Origin: Pseudorhodobacter ferrugineus DSM 5888
GTDB taxonomy: Bacteria > Pseudomonadota > Alphaproteobacteria > Rhodobacterales > Rhodobacteraceae
NCBI RefSeq assembly: GCF_000420745.1
Contig: NZ_ATVN01000008.1
Span: 62,001-126,000 of the forward strand
DNA length: 64,000 nucleotides
Direction: 5' to 3'
Each line of letters begins with the position of its first letter. The stretch's first letter is position 1. Shown in pieces: positions 1-9,307 of the stretch. A program made the translations under genes and the position numbers. A model generated the notes under the pieces. The model was not told where the DNA came from. It searched no databases and saw only the letters and a list, made by a program, of their open reading frames with translations.

Positions 1-2
1 GG

Positions 3-185
3 TCAGGCCATGCCGACCGTGACCGCGGCATCCCTGCGGCCCTGGCCATCGCCGCCCCCGACACATCGGTCTACAGCATCGGCCAAATCGAAGGCGCTCC
101 CGACCCATCCGCGCCTTTCGACGTCTGGATCGTCACCCCACCAACCCCGCGCGATGACCCTTGCGTGGGTTTCGCCAAGCCTTAG
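3..185 (+). CDS. 3' end of an unidentified gene (partial)
   Basis: An open frame runs in from the left edge and stops at TAG, giving about 60 residues that end in ...DPCVGFAKP. Codon use is high in third-position G/C, like the neighbours, which favours a real coding end. The fragment has no motif that I recognise, so the family is unknown. It is followed by about 215 bases without a convincing gene before coaBC on the same strand. Confidence 0.45.
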   Translation, partial: SGHADRDRGIPAALAIAAPDTSVYSIGQIEGAPDPSAPFDVWIVTPPTPRDDPCVGFAKP

Positions 186-400
186 GTCACCGCAAACTTC
201 TTTTTCTGTTCGGTAAATATCCATTTGCCTTGTGCGTCATCGGCAGTCTGGTCTTGATTGCGCGCAAACCGCTTCAAGGGGAAATTGCCGTCAGGCAAGC
301 GGGGCAAAGCCCCCGCGTCCCTTGGCCTCGCAAAACACCGTTCACCTCTGGCATAAATATCGCTAGGGTGGCCGTGCAACCCTTCTGAACGGACCCCATC

Positions 401-1600
401 ATGTTGACAGGCAAGCGTATTCTTCTGGTGATCGGCGGCGGGATCGCCGCGTTCAAATCGCTTGACCTGATCCGCCGCCTGCGCGAACGCGGGGCCGATG
501 TGACACCTGTGCTCACCAAGGCAGGCGAACAATTCGTGACCCCGCTCTCCGTTTCCGCCCTCAGCGGCTCCAAACTCTACCGTGATCTGTTCGATCTGAC
601 GGATGAGGCCGAGATGGGCCATATCCAACTCTCGCGCTCGGCCGATCTGATTGTCGTCGCTCCCGCCACTGCCGATTTGATGGCGAAAATGGCCCAAGGC
701 CGCGCGGATGATCTTGCCTCAACCCTCCTTTTGGCCACCAATACGCCCGTCTTGATTGCGCCTGCGATGAATGTGCGGATGTGGCAACACGCGGCAACGC
801 AGCGCAATCTGGCCATGCTGCAGGATGATGGTATTCGCCTCATCGGCCCGAATGATGGTGATATGGCCTGCGGTGAGTTTGGACCGGGCCGCATGGCCGA
901 ACCCTTGGAAATAATAGCCGCGATTGAGGCAGGGTTTGCGCGCGGTCCCCTTGCGGGCAAGAATATTCTGGTCACCTCTGGCCCCACCCATGAACCGATT
1001 GACCCGGTGCGCTATATCGCCAACCGATCGTCAGGCGCGCAAGGCACGGCGCTGGCCGCAGCGCTGCGCGATTTGGGAGCGAATGTGACCTTTGTCACTG
1101 GCCCTGCCAGCGTGGCCCCGCCATCGGGTGTAAGCGTTCAACATGTTGAAACAGCCGCACAAATGCTGTCAGCAGTGCAAGCGGCCTTGCCCGCCGATTG
1201 CGCCATCTTTGCCGCGGCCGTGGCCGATTGGCGCGTGGCCAACGCCGCCGCGTCCAAAATGAAAAAGGACGGCGCAGGCAAGACCCCCGCGCTGGAATTT
1301 GCCGAAAACCCCGACATCCTTGCCACTGTGTCGCAGATGAAAACGGGCCGCCCTGCTTTGGTGATAGGCTTTGCCGCCGAAACCGATGATGTCATCGCCC
1401 ATGCCATTGCTAAACGGTTGCGCAAGGGCTGTGACTGGATCGTTGCCAATGACGTGTCACCCGCCACGGGCATCATGGGCGGGGCAGAAAACGCCGTAAC
1501 CGTGATATCGGATGCGGGTGCAGACGGCTGGCCACGGATGAGCAAGGCGGAAGTCGCCAAGCGATTGGCGGACCGGATCGCGCAGGCCTTGAACGGCTAG
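401..1600 (+). CDS. coaBC: Bifunctional phosphopantothenoylcysteine decarboxylase / phosphopantothenate-cysteine ligase
   Basis: This cytosolic enzyme of coenzyme A synthesis joins cysteine to 4'-phosphopantothenate (CoaB) and then decarboxylates the product (CoaC). The 399-residue length is normal for the fused enzyme. The N-terminal flavoprotein half shows GGGIAAFKS (12-20), the active-site histidine in MGHIQLSR (His74), the PAMNVRMW motif (121-128) and the ACGE loop with the catalytic cysteine (Cys157). The CoaB half begins near residue 185 with ILVTSGPTHEPID and carries the lysine-containing ASKMKK segment. dut follows on the same strand after 66 bases that contain a hairpin/GATATTTTTG element. 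Confidence 0.97.
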   Translation: MLTGKRILLVIGGGIAAFKSLDLIRRLRERGADVTPVLTKAGEQFVTPLSVSALSGSKLYRDLFDLTDEAEMGHIQLSRSADLIVVAPATADLMAKMAQGRADDLASTLLLATNTPVLIAPAMNVRMWQHAATQRNLAMLQDDGIRLIGPNDGDMACGEFGPGRMAEPLEIIAAIEAGFARGPLAGKNILVTSGPTHEPIDPVRYIANRSSGAQGTALAAALRDLGANVTFVTGPASVAPPSGVSVQHVETAAQMLSAVQAALPADCAIFAAAVADWRVANAAASKMKKDGAGKTPALEFAENPDILATVSQMKTGRPALVIGFAAETDDVIAHAIAKRLRKGCDWIVANDVSPATGIMGGAENAVTVISDAGADGWPRMSKAEVAKRLADRIAQALNG

Positions 1601-1627
1601 GATGTGTTGCCCCATTGGTGCCTCCGG

Positions 1628-1653
1628 CGGGGATATTTTTGAACAGAAAAAGA
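1628..1653 (+). repeat. GATATTTTTG post-gene element, copy A
   Basis: The conserved core GGATATTTTTG followed by AGAAAAAG lies 28 bases after the coaBC stop and just before dut. A GC-rich stretch precedes it. It matches five other copies in the window (near 14325, 21944, 25541, 41215 and 53055), each downstream of a gene in the same orientation. It may be a transcript-end or 3' UTR element; that role is inferred. Confidence 0.5.
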
Positions 1654-1666
1654 TAAGGGACAGCCT

Positions 1667-2134
1667 ATGGGGCCGACTTTGCGGTTTATGTGGGAAGACT
1701 GGGCGGACCAAAGCCTTGGCCTGCCATGCTATGAGACATCAGGGGCCGCAGGAGCCGATATTCGCGCAAACCTTGCCCCATCGGATCGAAGCGCAGGGAT
1801 CACGCTGGCCCCAATGGCGCGGATCATCGTGGCCACAGGGCTGCGGATCGAAATTCCCCAAGGGTTCGAGGTGCAAATCCGGCCCCGCTCGGGCCTTGCG
1901 CTGAAACACGGAATCAGCCTCCCCAACACGCCGGGCACAATTGACAGCGATTATCGCGGGCCTTTGGGCGTGGCGCTGATCAATCTGGGGGCTGCCCCCT
2001 ATACCATCGCGCATGGTGACCGGATTGCCCAAATGATCATCGCCCCCGTTGTCCAAGCGCGGTTTGAGCTGGCAGACAGCCTGTCAGACACTGCGCGTGG
2101 CACAGGCGGCTTTGGCTCGACAGGCCGATCATGA
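1667..2134 (+). CDS. dut: dUTP diphosphatase (dUTPase)
   Basis: This enzyme hydrolyses dUTP to dUMP and pyrophosphate, keeping uracil out of DNA and supplying dTMP synthesis. At 155 residues it is the normal size of the homotrimeric family. All five motifs are visible: [29 protein letters not shown] with the catalytic aspartate, GDRIAQMII, and the C-terminal P-loop-like [10 protein letters not shown]. The gene overlaps the following moeB-like gene by four bases (ATGA), so the two are probably translationally coupled. The start at 1667 lies shortly after a purine-rich AGATAAGGGA ribosome-binding stretch. Confidence 0.97.
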   Translation: MGPTLRFMWEDWADQSLGLPCYETSGAAGADIRANLAPSDRSAGITLAPMARIIVATGLRIEIPQGFEVQIRPRSGLALKHGISLPNTPGTIDSDYRGPLGVALINLGAAPYTIAHGDRIAQMIIAPVVQARFELADSLSDTARGTGGFGSTGRS

Positions 2135-3171
2135 TCGGGATCTTGGGCTTTGCCGCGTTGTTTTTTGGCCGCCGCTTTCTGCCCCAGCCTTTGGTGATCG
2201 CGCTCGTCTTGTTTTGGTGGGCACTTTTGGTCGCCGTTCATGCCCCGATCTTCCCGCAACCCAACACGGCAGCCAACCTGTTCGGGGGTAATTTCATCGC
2301 ATGGCTGATGCTTGGCGCACTCACCGCCATCGTTTTGGCCTACCGCTTTGGCCTGCAAGCCTTGCGCCGCCGGATTACTGACAAACTGCCGCAACCTGAC
2401 ACCACCCCCGCCGCGTTTAAACCGGTCGAGCTGGAACGCTATGCCCGCCACATCATGCTGCGCGAAATTGGCGGGGCAGGGCAGCGGCGGCTGAAGGATG
2501 CCAGCGTTCTGGTCATCGGGGCAGGGGGTTTGGGCAGCCCCGCGCTGATGTATCTGGCCGCATCGGGCGTGGGGCGGATTGGCGTGGTAGACCCTGATGT
2601 CGTTGAAAACTCCAACCTGCAACGCCAGGTCATCCACACCGACGACCGTATCGGCATGCCCAAAGTGCATTCGGCGGTGGCGGCGATGCAGGCGTTGAAC
2701 CCGTTTTTGGACCTGCGCGCCTATGCCCGCCGGCTGGATGCCGAAACAGGTGCGCTGATCGCAGAATATGACCTGATCCTTGATGGCACCGATAATTTCG
2801 ACACCCGCTATTTGGTCAACCGCCTGTGCGTGGCCGCTGGTAAACCCTTGATTGCCGCCGCTATTACCCAATGGGAAGGGCAAATCAGCCTGTACGATCC
2901 CGCCCACGACGGCCCCTGTTTTGAATGCGTCTTTCCCAACCGCCCCGCCCCCGGAATGGTGCCGACCTGTGCCGAGGCCGGTGTCGCGGCCCCTTTGCCC
3001 GGTGTCATTGGTACGATGATGGCGATGGAGGCGGTCAAACACCTGACAGGCGCGGGCCAAACCTTGCGCGGGCGGCTGATGATCTATGACGGGCTTTATG
3101 CCGATGCACGGGTGATGACCACCAAACAACGAGAGGGATGCGCGGTTTGCGGCGGCGGTACCGCCCTGTAA
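2131..3171 (+). CDS. moeB: Membrane-anchored MoeB/ThiF-family adenylyltransferase
   Basis: Residues from about 95 to 346 form an E1-like domain that adenylates the C-terminal glycine of a MoaD/ThiS-type sulfur carrier. The nucleotide loop [12 protein letters not shown], the helix SNLQRQVIH, the PTCAEAGV segment and two CxxC pairs for zinc (CFEC, CAVC) are all present. It differs from typical MoeB (about 250 residues) in having an extra N-terminal stretch of about 80 residues with two hydrophobic segments (roughly 20-38 and 52-72) joined directly to the enzyme. It overlaps dut by four bases. The catalytic role is well supported, but the choice of carrier (MoaD or ThiS) cannot be told here. Confidence 0.9.
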   Translation: MIGILGFAALFFGRRFLPQPLVIALVLFWWALLVAVHAPIFPQPNTAANLFGGNFIAWLMLGALTAIVLAYRFGLQALRRRITDKLPQPDTTPAAFKPVELERYARHIMLREIGGAGQRRLKDASVLVIGAGGLGSPALMYLAASGVGRIGVVDPDVVENSNLQRQVIHTDDRIGMPKVHSAVAAMQALNPFLDLRAYARRLDAETGALIAEYDLILDGTDNFDTRYLVNRLCVAAGKPLIAAAITQWEGQISLYDPAHDGPCFECVFPNRPAPGMVPTCAEAGVAAPLPGVIGTMMAMEAVKHLTGAGQTLRGRLMIYDGLYADARVMTTKQREGCAVCGGGTAL

Positions 3172-3257
3172 GCGCAGCACTTTTTCGCTACAACCGCTGG
3201 ACATTCCCCAAACCACAGCTAACCTAAACCCAACCCTTTGAAACCGGAGCCTGATCG

Positions 3258-4037
3258 ATGAAATTGACCGCCGCACTTGGCCTTGTCGCCCTGTTGTCCG
3301 CCCCTGCATTCGCCGCTGACCTGCCCGATATGGCGGGCAAGGACATCACCGTAGTGACCGAAAACGCCTATCCGCCGCTGCAATTTGTCAAGGATGGCGT
3401 GGCCGTGGGGTGGGAATATGACGCGGTGGCCGAAATCGCCAAGCGGTTGAACCTGAAGGTAACTTACGAAAATATCAGCTGGGATGCGATGATCCCTGCG
3501 GTATCCGAAGGCCAGTTTGATATGGGCATGACCGGCATCACCATCCGCGAAGATCGCCGCGAAAAGGTCGATTTTTCCGATTCTTACATGCGGTCCGAAA
3601 TGGTCATGCTGGTGCGCGGCGATGAAGAACGCTTTGCCGATGCAAAAACCTTTGCCGCCAACCCTGACCTGCTGATGGCCGCCCAGCCCGGCACCACACC
3701 GTTTTATGTCGGCGTGTATGAGGTGCTGGACGGGAATGAGGCCAACCCCCGCATCAAGATGTTCGAAACCTTTGGCGCGGGTGTCCAAGCCTTGCGCAAT
3801 GGCGATGTAGACCTTGCGTTGACCGACAGCACAGGCGGTGCAGGCTATGTTGCCGCCAGCGAAGGCAAGCTGAAAATCGTTGGTGACACGCTGGGCGCCG
3901 AAGATTTCGGCTTTATCTTCCCCAAAGGGTCCGATTTGGTGGCGCCTATCAATGCAGCCATTGCCGCGATGAAGGCAGATGGCACGCTGGATGCCCTGAA
4001 CAAAACCTGGTTTGTTGACGCAAACACAGGCGGCTAA
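3258..4037 (+). CDS. Amino-acid ABC transporter periplasmic binding protein
   Basis: The 259-residue product starts with a clear signal peptide ([19 protein letters not shown], cleavage after AFA). It then shows the type 3 solute-binding fold of polar amino acid receptors: [15 protein letters not shown], the [19 protein letters not shown] segment and a C-terminal lid with [18 protein letters not shown]-like helices. It should capture an amino acid in the periplasm for the permease encoded next, whose start overlaps this stop by one base (TAATG). The substrate is not predictable from the sequence. Confidence 0.92.
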   Translation: MKLTAALGLVALLSAPAFAADLPDMAGKDITVVTENAYPPLQFVKDGVAVGWEYDAVAEIAKRLNLKVTYENISWDAMIPAVSEGQFDMGMTGITIREDRREKVDFSDSYMRSEMVMLVRGDEERFADAKTFAANPDLLMAAQPGTTPFYVGVYEVLDGNEANPRIKMFETFGAGVQALRNGDVDLALTDSTGGAGYVAASEGKLKIVGDTLGAEDFGFIFPKGSDLVAPINAAIAAMKADGTLDALNKTWFVDANTGG

Positions 4038-4831
4038 TGCGCCCCGCCCCTGACAGGCCGGAATTTCCGTGGTGGCTGCTGATCCTGATCGGGATTGGCA
4101 GCTATCTCTTTTGGCGTGTGCTGTCGGATGATCTGTATTCCCAAGTCCTGACCACATTGTCCAAGGGCATCTGGACCACCATTATGGTGACGGTCGTGGC
4201 GTTTTCCATGGCGGCCAGTCTGGGGCTGTTGCTGGCCGTGGCGTCTGGGTCGCGCTGGGCCGTGATCCGGCAGGTCGCGCGGTTTTATATCGAGGTGGTG
4301 CGCGGTGTGCCGATCATCGTGCTGCTCCTCTATGTCGCCTTTGTGCTGGCCCCGGCCTTGGTCGATTTTTGGAATTGGGCCACCGCCTATTTGGGCTTTG
4401 ACCCCATACGCAGCCGTGATTTTTCCTTGCTCTGGCGCGCGGTGATTGCCCTGACCATCGCCTATTCGGCGTTTCTGGCTGAGGTGTTTCGGGCGGGCCT
4501 TGCCTCGGTGGACAAGGGCCAGATCGAAGCGGCCGAGGCGCTGGGCCTGTCGCGGTGGCACACCTTCCGGCTTGTTGTCTTTCCGCAGGGTTTTCGGGTG
4601 ATTTTGCCCCCTTTGGGCAATGATTTTGTTGCAATGGTGAAAGACAGCAGCCTTGTATCGGTGTTGGGCGTCACCGACATCACCCAATTGGGCAAGGTCA
4701 CGGCGGCGGGCAATTTCAAGTATTTTGAAACCTATAACGTGGTCGCGCTGATTTACCTGACGATGACCATCACCTTGTCGCTGGCCCTGCGCCATTTGGA
4801 AAAACGCATGCGGCAAGGGACGGAACGCTAA
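4037..4831 (+). CDS. Amino-acid ABC transporter permease
   Basis: A 264-residue inner-membrane protein of the HisM/GltK type with about five to six hydrophobic helices. The EAA loop is recognisable as IEAAEALGLSRWHTF, the contact point for the ATPase. It is translationally coupled to the binding protein. No ATP-binding subunit gene follows, because the next gene is convergent and overlaps by four bases. The ATPase must therefore be encoded elsewhere or shared. Confidence 0.93.
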   Translation: MRPAPDRPEFPWWLLILIGIGSYLFWRVLSDDLYSQVLTTLSKGIWTTIMVTVVAFSMAASLGLLLAVASGSRWAVIRQVARFYIEVVRGVPIIVLLLYVAFVLAPALVDFWNWATAYLGFDPIRSRDFSLLWRAVIALTIAYSAFLAEVFRAGLASVDKGQIEAAEALGLSRWHTFRLVVFPQGFRVILPPLGNDFVAMVKDSSLVSVLGVTDITQLGKVTAAGNFKYFETYNVVALIYLTMTITLSLALRHLEKRMRQGTER

Positions 4832-5730
4832 TCCTCCAGCAGTAAATACAGCGCCCCGATGGTCATCACTACACCGGCCAATATTCCCAACGGCGGCAGG
4901 CCACGCCCAAGCGCGATTTCCCACAAAATCACCCAGCACGGCGTTAAATAGGTATAGGCCATCACCTTGGCCGCAGGCAGGCGCAGGCTGGCATATTGCA
5001 GCAAAACAAACGTCATCGCACTGGACGCGATGGACACATAGGCCAGCGTTATCCACACAATGCGCGGCATTGCGGCCCAATCGGTCGCCAATATCGCAGG
5101 CCAAGACCACAGGGCCAAAATAACCGTCCCCGCGACCATCATCCCGAAACTGAACACCACGGCAGGCTCGCCGCGGTTCAACTTGCGCACCATCGGCGCA
5201 TAAAGGGCGTGCGACGCGCAGCCCCAGAAATAAATCATCTCACCCCGCCCGATGTGGAAATTGCGCAAGGCCTGCCAATCGGCGCGGAAAATCACCCAAG
5301 CCGCGCCCGCAGCCCCGATGGCAAGCGCAACGCCCATCCGCGCGGTGGTGATCTGGCGCAGCAAAAGCCAGCCAAACCCCGCCGCCATCACCGGCGTCAG
5401 CGTGAACACAGCCGCCGCCGATACTGGGGCCGCCGTTTTCAGCCCTTCAAACATCAACACGAAATACAGCGCCAACAACGCGCCCAGCACCAGATAGCGC
5501 CAAGGGGCCGCAAAGGCGCTGCGCTTGATCCCCGTGGTCGCCAGCGCCGCCACCCCCACAATCAGCCCCGCAAAAACAAAGCGCAGCGTGGTCAATGCGG
5601 CGGGGTCCACAAAGGGCGCGGCCATCGATCCCAGCGAAAACGACCCTGCAACCAGCGCCGAAAACGAAAGCATCGCCAAATGCCCGCGCAACCCTTCGCG
5701 CCGGTCAAAATGCGTTACAGGGTTTGCCAT
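4828..5730 (-). CDS. EamA-family (DMT) transporter
   Basis: A 300-residue integral membrane protein with about ten hydrophobic helices arranged as two EamA repeats, typical of drug/metabolite exporters. The start at 5730 (MANPVTHFD) is chosen because the longer frame runs well into the upstream regulator. The chosen start still overlaps the LysR gene end by 16 bases, which implies co-transcription with it. Substrate unknown; LysR regulators next to EamA genes often control the exporter, but that link is inferred. Confidence 0.88.
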   Translation of the reverse strand: MANPVTHFDRREGLRGHLAMLSFSALVAGSFSLGSMAAPFVDPAALTTLRFVFAGLIVGVAALATTGIKRSAFAAPWRYLVLGALLALYFVLMFEGLKTAAPVSAAAVFTLTPVMAAGFGWLLLRQITTARMGVALAIGAAGAAWVIFRADWQALRNFHIGRGEMIYFWGCASHALYAPMVRKLNRGEPAVVFSFGMMVAGTVILALWSWPAILATDWAAMPRIVWITLAYVSIASSAMTFVLLQYASLRLPAAKVMAYTYLTPCWVILWEIALGRGLPPLGILAGVVMTIGALYLLLED

Positions 5731-6596
5731 TCCACAGCCGCCTCTTTCAAACAGGCCAAAAAGCGCTGCACTTTCAGCGTGCGGTGCAAGTCTACATGCG
5801 TCACCAGCCACAGGTTCGCCGACCATTCCGGCCGCGGCGGCATCACTTCAATCAAATCGGGGTAATGGGCCGCCGCAATGCGCGACATAAACCCAAGGCC
5901 TGCACCCGAACTGATCGCATCATAAATCGGCGCAGGCTCGGCCGCGCGAAAGCTCAGCGCCTCGGGCGGGACCAAATTCCGCAACCAATGGTAAAACGGC
6001 GCGCGGCTTTCCGCATCATCATTCACCACAAATCGGTGATCGGGCAGCTCGGCATCTTTCTTGGGCAAACCATGGGCCGCCGCATAGGACGGGGCCGCAT
6101 ACAGCCCGTGATGCAAAACCAGAAACGGTTGCACCACATAATCCGGCTCGGACGGGGCAGCCCCCGCCCGCACAGCCACATGCGCCTCGCCAAAATCAAG
6201 GCGAAACAGGCGCTGACCCGTCAAAAACCGCACAACCAAGTTGGGGTATTGCGCCTGAAACTTGACCATCACCCCCGACAATTGGCGGCTGATATCGGCA
6301 ATCGACGTGATCACCAATTCGCCCGTCACCGTTTCGCCATGCCCTCTGATGCGGTTGGCAAGCTGGGCAAACTGATCTTCGGTGGATTGCGCCACGGCCA
6401 ACAGATCGCGCCCCGCCTCGGTCGCGGTATAGCCCCGCGCGTGGCGTTGAAACAGCTTTTCGCCCAACCGCTTTTCCAAACTGTCGATATGGCGGATCAC
6501 CGTGGCATGATGCACGCCCAACACATCTGCCGCGCCCGAAACGGTGCCCATGCGCGCCACCTGATAGGCGGTCTTTATCTCGTCCCAATTGTCCAT
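5715..6596 (-). CDS. LysR-family transcriptional regulator
   Basis: The 293-residue protein has an N-terminal winged helix-turn-helix (TVSGAADVLGVHHATVIRHI) followed by a periplasmic-binding-protein-like effector domain, the standard LysR layout. The start at 6596 (MDNWDEIK) is preceded by a GGGGG ribosome-binding stretch at proper spacing; an upstream ATG 18 bases earlier lacks one. The gene is followed, with overlap, by an EamA exporter that is its most likely target. The effector is unknown. Confidence 0.9.
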   Translation of the reverse strand: MDNWDEIKTAYQVARMGTVSGAADVLGVHHATVIRHIDSLEKRLGEKLFQRHARGYTATEAGRDLLAVAQSTEDQFAQLANRIRGHGETVTGELVITSIADISRQLSGVMVKFQAQYPNLVVRFLTGQRLFRLDFGEAHVAVRAGAAPSEPDYVVQPFLVLHHGLYAAPSYAAAHGLPKKDAELPDHRFVVNDDAESRAPFYHWLRNLVPPEALSFRAAEPAPIYDAISSGAGLGFMSRIAAAHYPDLIEVMPPRPEWSANLWLVTHVDLHRTLKVQRFLACLKEAAVEWQTL

Positions 6597-6924
6597 TTGA
6601 CGCCCCCGTATCAATCCAGCCCGTTTTGGACGTTTTCGCTACGGTATCCGCTTGTCCTGCATGGGAAAAGCCATTTAATGTCGTTATAGCAATGCTGTGG
6701 CGCAAATGGCTTTTGGCCGCCTGTGCCGCGCACTGGCCTTGACTCTGCCGCCGCTTGGGCCTATCAGCCCCACAATTCCCGGAAGTTAATCGCTTCCGGT
6801 CCCAAGGCTTTTGCCGGGATCGCCATCCGTCAGCGCGCTGCGCCCACGGGTGCCGCCTTGCATTGGCAAATTCGCCGCCGATCCCCATATCGGCATCTTG
6901 CAACAGCCCTGACGGAGGCAGCCC
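6597..6924. other. Divergent intergenic region lysR/ffh
   Basis: These 328 bases separate two divergent genes. A possible sigma-70-type promoter for ffh, TTGTCC with a 16-base spacer to TTTAAT, lies at 6652-6679. A strong GGAGG precedes the ffh start. No convincing small gene or RNA was found in the rest. Confidence 0.3.
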
Positions 6925-8424
6925 ATGTTCGAGAACCTATCAGAACGCCTTGGCGGTGTTTTTGACCGGCTGACCAAGCAAGGTGCCCTGTCGGACGCCG
7001 ATGTCGAAACCGCCCTGCGCGAAGTGCGCGTGGCACTGCTCGAGGCGGACGTCTCGCTGGCTGTGGCCCGCGACTTTGTAAAACGCGTGCAGGTCAAGGC
7101 CACGGGCCAGCAAGTGACCAAATCGGTCACACCGGGCCAGCAGGTCGTGAAAATCGTTCATGACGAGTTGATAAAGGTTCTGGCGGGCGACGAAGAACCC
7201 GAAGCGCTGAAAATCGACAACCCGCCTGCGACCATTCTGATGGTCGGTTTGCAAGGCTCGGGCAAAACCACGACCACGGCCAAACTGGCCAAGCGGTTCA
7301 AGGACCGGATGGGCAAGCGGGTGCTGCTCGCCTCGCTGGATACCAACCGTCCTGCCGCTATGGAACAGTTGCAGATTTTGGCCGCGCAGGTCGGCGTTGA
7401 CAGCTTGCCGATCGTCAAGGGCGAGTCGGCGGTGCAAATCGCCAAGCGCGCCAAGACCCAAGCGTCGATGGGCGGCTATGACATCGTGTTCCTTGATACC
7501 GCAGGGCGTTTGCACATCGACCAAGTGTTGATGGACGAAATCCAAGCGGTCCGCGATATTGCCCAACCGCGTGAAACCCTGTTGGTCGTCGATGGCCTGA
7601 CGGGCCAAGATGCCGTGAACGTGGCCACCGAGTTTGATGGCAAGGTCGGCATTTCCGGCGTTGTCCTGACACGGATGGACGGCGACGGTCGCGGCGGTGC
7701 GGCGCTGTCAATGCGCGCCGTCACGGGCAAACCGATCCGCTTTGTCGGCCTTGGCGAAAAGCTGGACGCGCTCGAAACCTTTGAAGCCGAACGTGTCGCA
7801 GGCCGAATCCTTGGCATGGGCGACATCGTGGCGCTGGTCGAAAAGGCACAGGAAACCTTTGAGGCCGAAGCTGCCGAACGCATGGCCAAGCGTTTTGCCA
7901 AAGGGCTGTTCAACATGAACGACCTTAAGGGTCAGCTTGAACAGATGATGAAAATGGGCGGCATGCAGGGCCTGATGGGCATGATGCCGGGCATGGGCAA
8001 GATGGCGAAACAAGCCGAGGCGGCGGGTTTTGACGATACCATGCTGAAACGCCAGATCGCGCTGATCAATTCCATGACCAAGAAGGAACGCGCCAATCCC
8101 GATTTGCTGGCCGCATCCCGCAAAAAGCGGATCGCAGCGGGCGCTGGTTTGGAAGTGCAGGAATTGAACCGTTTGCTGAAACAGCACAAGCAAATGGCCG
8201 ATATGATGAAAAAGATGGGCAAGGGTGGCGCGATGAAAGCCGCCATCAAGCAGATGATGGGCGGCAAAGGCATGCCCGACCCATCAAGCATGACACCCGA
8301 ACAGATGGAAGAAGCCGCGCGTGGGATGAAGCAGGGCCTCGGCATGGGGCGGGGCGGATTTCCGGGCATGGGTGGCGGCATGTCGTTGCCCTCTGGCCTG
8401 TCGGGGTTGATGAAAAAGAAATGA
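6925..8424 (+). CDS. ffh: Signal recognition particle protein Ffh (SRP54)
   Basis: Ffh binds signal sequences emerging from the ribosome and, with 4.5S RNA and FtsY, delivers nascent membrane proteins to the translocon. The 499 residues comprise the N domain (about 1-95), the GTPase G domain with P-loop GLQGSGKTTT (108-117), DTAGR and TRMDGDGRGG, and a methionine-rich M domain ending in a glycine/methionine tail. A strong GGAGG precedes the ATG. Chorismate mutase and rpsP follow on the same strand. Confidence 0.98.
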   Translation: MFENLSERLGGVFDRLTKQGALSDADVETALREVRVALLEADVSLAVARDFVKRVQVKATGQQVTKSVTPGQQVVKIVHDELIKVLAGDEEPEALKIDNPPATILMVGLQGSGKTTTTAKLAKRFKDRMGKRVLLASLDTNRPAAMEQLQILAAQVGVDSLPIVKGESAVQIAKRAKTQASMGGYDIVFLDTAGRLHIDQVLMDEIQAVRDIAQPRETLLVVDGLTGQDAVNVATEFDGKVGISGVVLTRMDGDGRGGAALSMRAVTGKPIRFVGLGEKLDALETFEAERVAGRILGMGDIVALVEKAQETFEAEAAERMAKRFAKGLFNMNDLKGQLEQMMKMGGMQGLMGMMPGMGKMAKQAEAAGFDDTMLKRQIALINSMTKKERANPDLLAASRKKRIAAGAGLEVQELNRLLKQHKQMADMMKKMGKGGAMKAAIKQMMGGKGMPDPSSMTPEQMEEAARGMKQGLGMGRGGFPGMGGGMSLPSGLSGLMKKK

Positions 8425-8460
8425 CGCAGATCTGCACCCTCTCCGCTTCGCCGCGCCCGA

Positions 8461-8507
8461 CATACGTATGTACGAATGGCATACGGTTGGCATACGCAAA
8501 ACATACG
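8461..8507 (+). repeat. Four CATACG repeats in the chorismate mutase leader
   Basis: CATACG occurs at 8461, 8480, 8491 and 8502. The last three copies are spaced exactly 11 bases apart, about one DNA turn, and the first lies in the palindrome CATACGTATG. All are between the ffh stop and the next start. The arrangement resembles tandem sites for one DNA-binding protein, which is an inference. Confidence 0.5.
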
Positions 8508-8533
8508 CCCCTTTTGGCCCAAGGACGCGCCCA

Positions 8534-8830
8534 ATGACCACTGACGCAACCCGTGCGGCGGCCTTGCTAAAGGACCACCGCGACAGCATTGACCGGCTGG
8601 ATGCGATCCTTGTGTATACCCTTGCCGAGCGGTTCAAACAAACCCAAGCCGTGGGCAAGTTGAAAGCCGAACATGACCTGCCTGCATCTGACCCCAGCCG
8701 CGAGGCCCGCCAGATCGAGCGGTTGGAATGGCTGTCAAAAGAGGCCGATCTTGACCCCGAATTTGCCAAGAAATTCCTGACCTTCATCATTTCCGAAGTC
8801 ATCAGGCATCACGAACAACTGCAGAAATAA
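8534..8830 (+). CDS. Chorismate mutase (AroQ type)
   Basis: A 98-residue all-helical protein of the AroQ fold that converts chorismate to prephenate in phenylalanine and tyrosine synthesis. Visible family residues are the arginine/aspartate start of helix 1 (HRDSIDRLDAILV), the lysine in AVGKLKAEH and the C-terminal FIISEVIRHHEQ segment. The start at 8534 follows AAGGA at suitable spacing; an upstream in-frame ATG would run through the CATACG repeats and is less likely. It sits between ffh and rpsP. Confidence 0.9.
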   Translation: MTTDATRAAALLKDHRDSIDRLDAILVYTLAERFKQTQAVGKLKAEHDLPASDPSREARQIERLEWLSKEADLDPEFAKKFLTFIISEVIRHHEQLQK

Positions 8831-8838
8831 CCAACAAC

Positions 8839-8855
8839 GGTGGGTTTCACCCACC
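8839..8855. repeat. GGTGGGT/ACCCACC hairpin
   Basis: A perfect 7-bp stem (GGTGGGT, loop TTC, ACCCACC) lies between the chorismate mutase stop and the rpsP ribosome-binding site. There is no T run behind it, so it looks more like a dispersed palindrome or mRNA structure than a terminator. Confidence 0.5.
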
Positions 8856-8881
8856 CTACCCAAAATTAAGGAGACTATACT

Positions 8882-9280
8882 ATGTCCATGAAAATCCGTC
8901 TTGCCCGTGGTGGTTCCAAAAAGCGCCCTCACTATTCGATCGTAGCCACCGACAGCCGTATGCCGCGCGATGGCCGTTTCCTTGAGAAATTGGGCACTTA
9001 CAACCCATTGTTGGCCAAGGATTCCGAAGACCGCGTAAAAATGAACGCCGAGCGCGTTCAGTACTGGTTGGGCCAAGGCGCACAGCCAACCGACCGTGTT
9101 GCCCGTTTTCTTGAGGCCGCTGGCCTGCGCGAAAAGAAAGTCCGCAACAACCCGAAAGCGGCTGTTCCTGGCAAGCGTATGGCTGAATTGACCGCGAAAA
9201 AGGCCGCTCGTGCAGCAGCCCCAGCTCCGGTTGAAGCCCCGGCAGAAGCAGCGGTAGAAGCTGCGGCTGACGCTGAATAA
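8882..9280 (+). CDS. rpsP: 30S ribosomal protein S16
   Basis: The first 80 residues match S16 ([28 protein letters not shown]), a small-subunit assembly protein. At 132 residues it is longer than the common 80-90 because of an alanine/proline/glutamate-rich tail, a frequent state in alphaproteobacteria. AAGGAG lies just upstream. rimM and trmD, the usual partners of rpsP, follow with bluB inserted between rpsP and rimM. Confidence 0.97.
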   Translation: MSMKIRLARGGSKKRPHYSIVATDSRMPRDGRFLEKLGTYNPLLAKDSEDRVKMNAERVQYWLGQGAQPTDRVARFLEAAGLREKKVRNNPKAAVPGKRMAELTAKKAARAAAPAPVEAPAEAAVEAAADAE

Positions 9281-9307
9281 TCGGCACGGCCCGTGTAAGG
9301 TAACCCC

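Noticed and set aside
1999-3309. A 436-codon open frame on the minus strand
   Set aside because: Antisense shadow of dut and the moeB-like gene without recognisable domains.
9281-9307. A cobalamin riboswitch before bluB
   Set aside because: The gap is only 27 bases and holds a plain ribosome-binding site, far too short for a B12 riboswitch.
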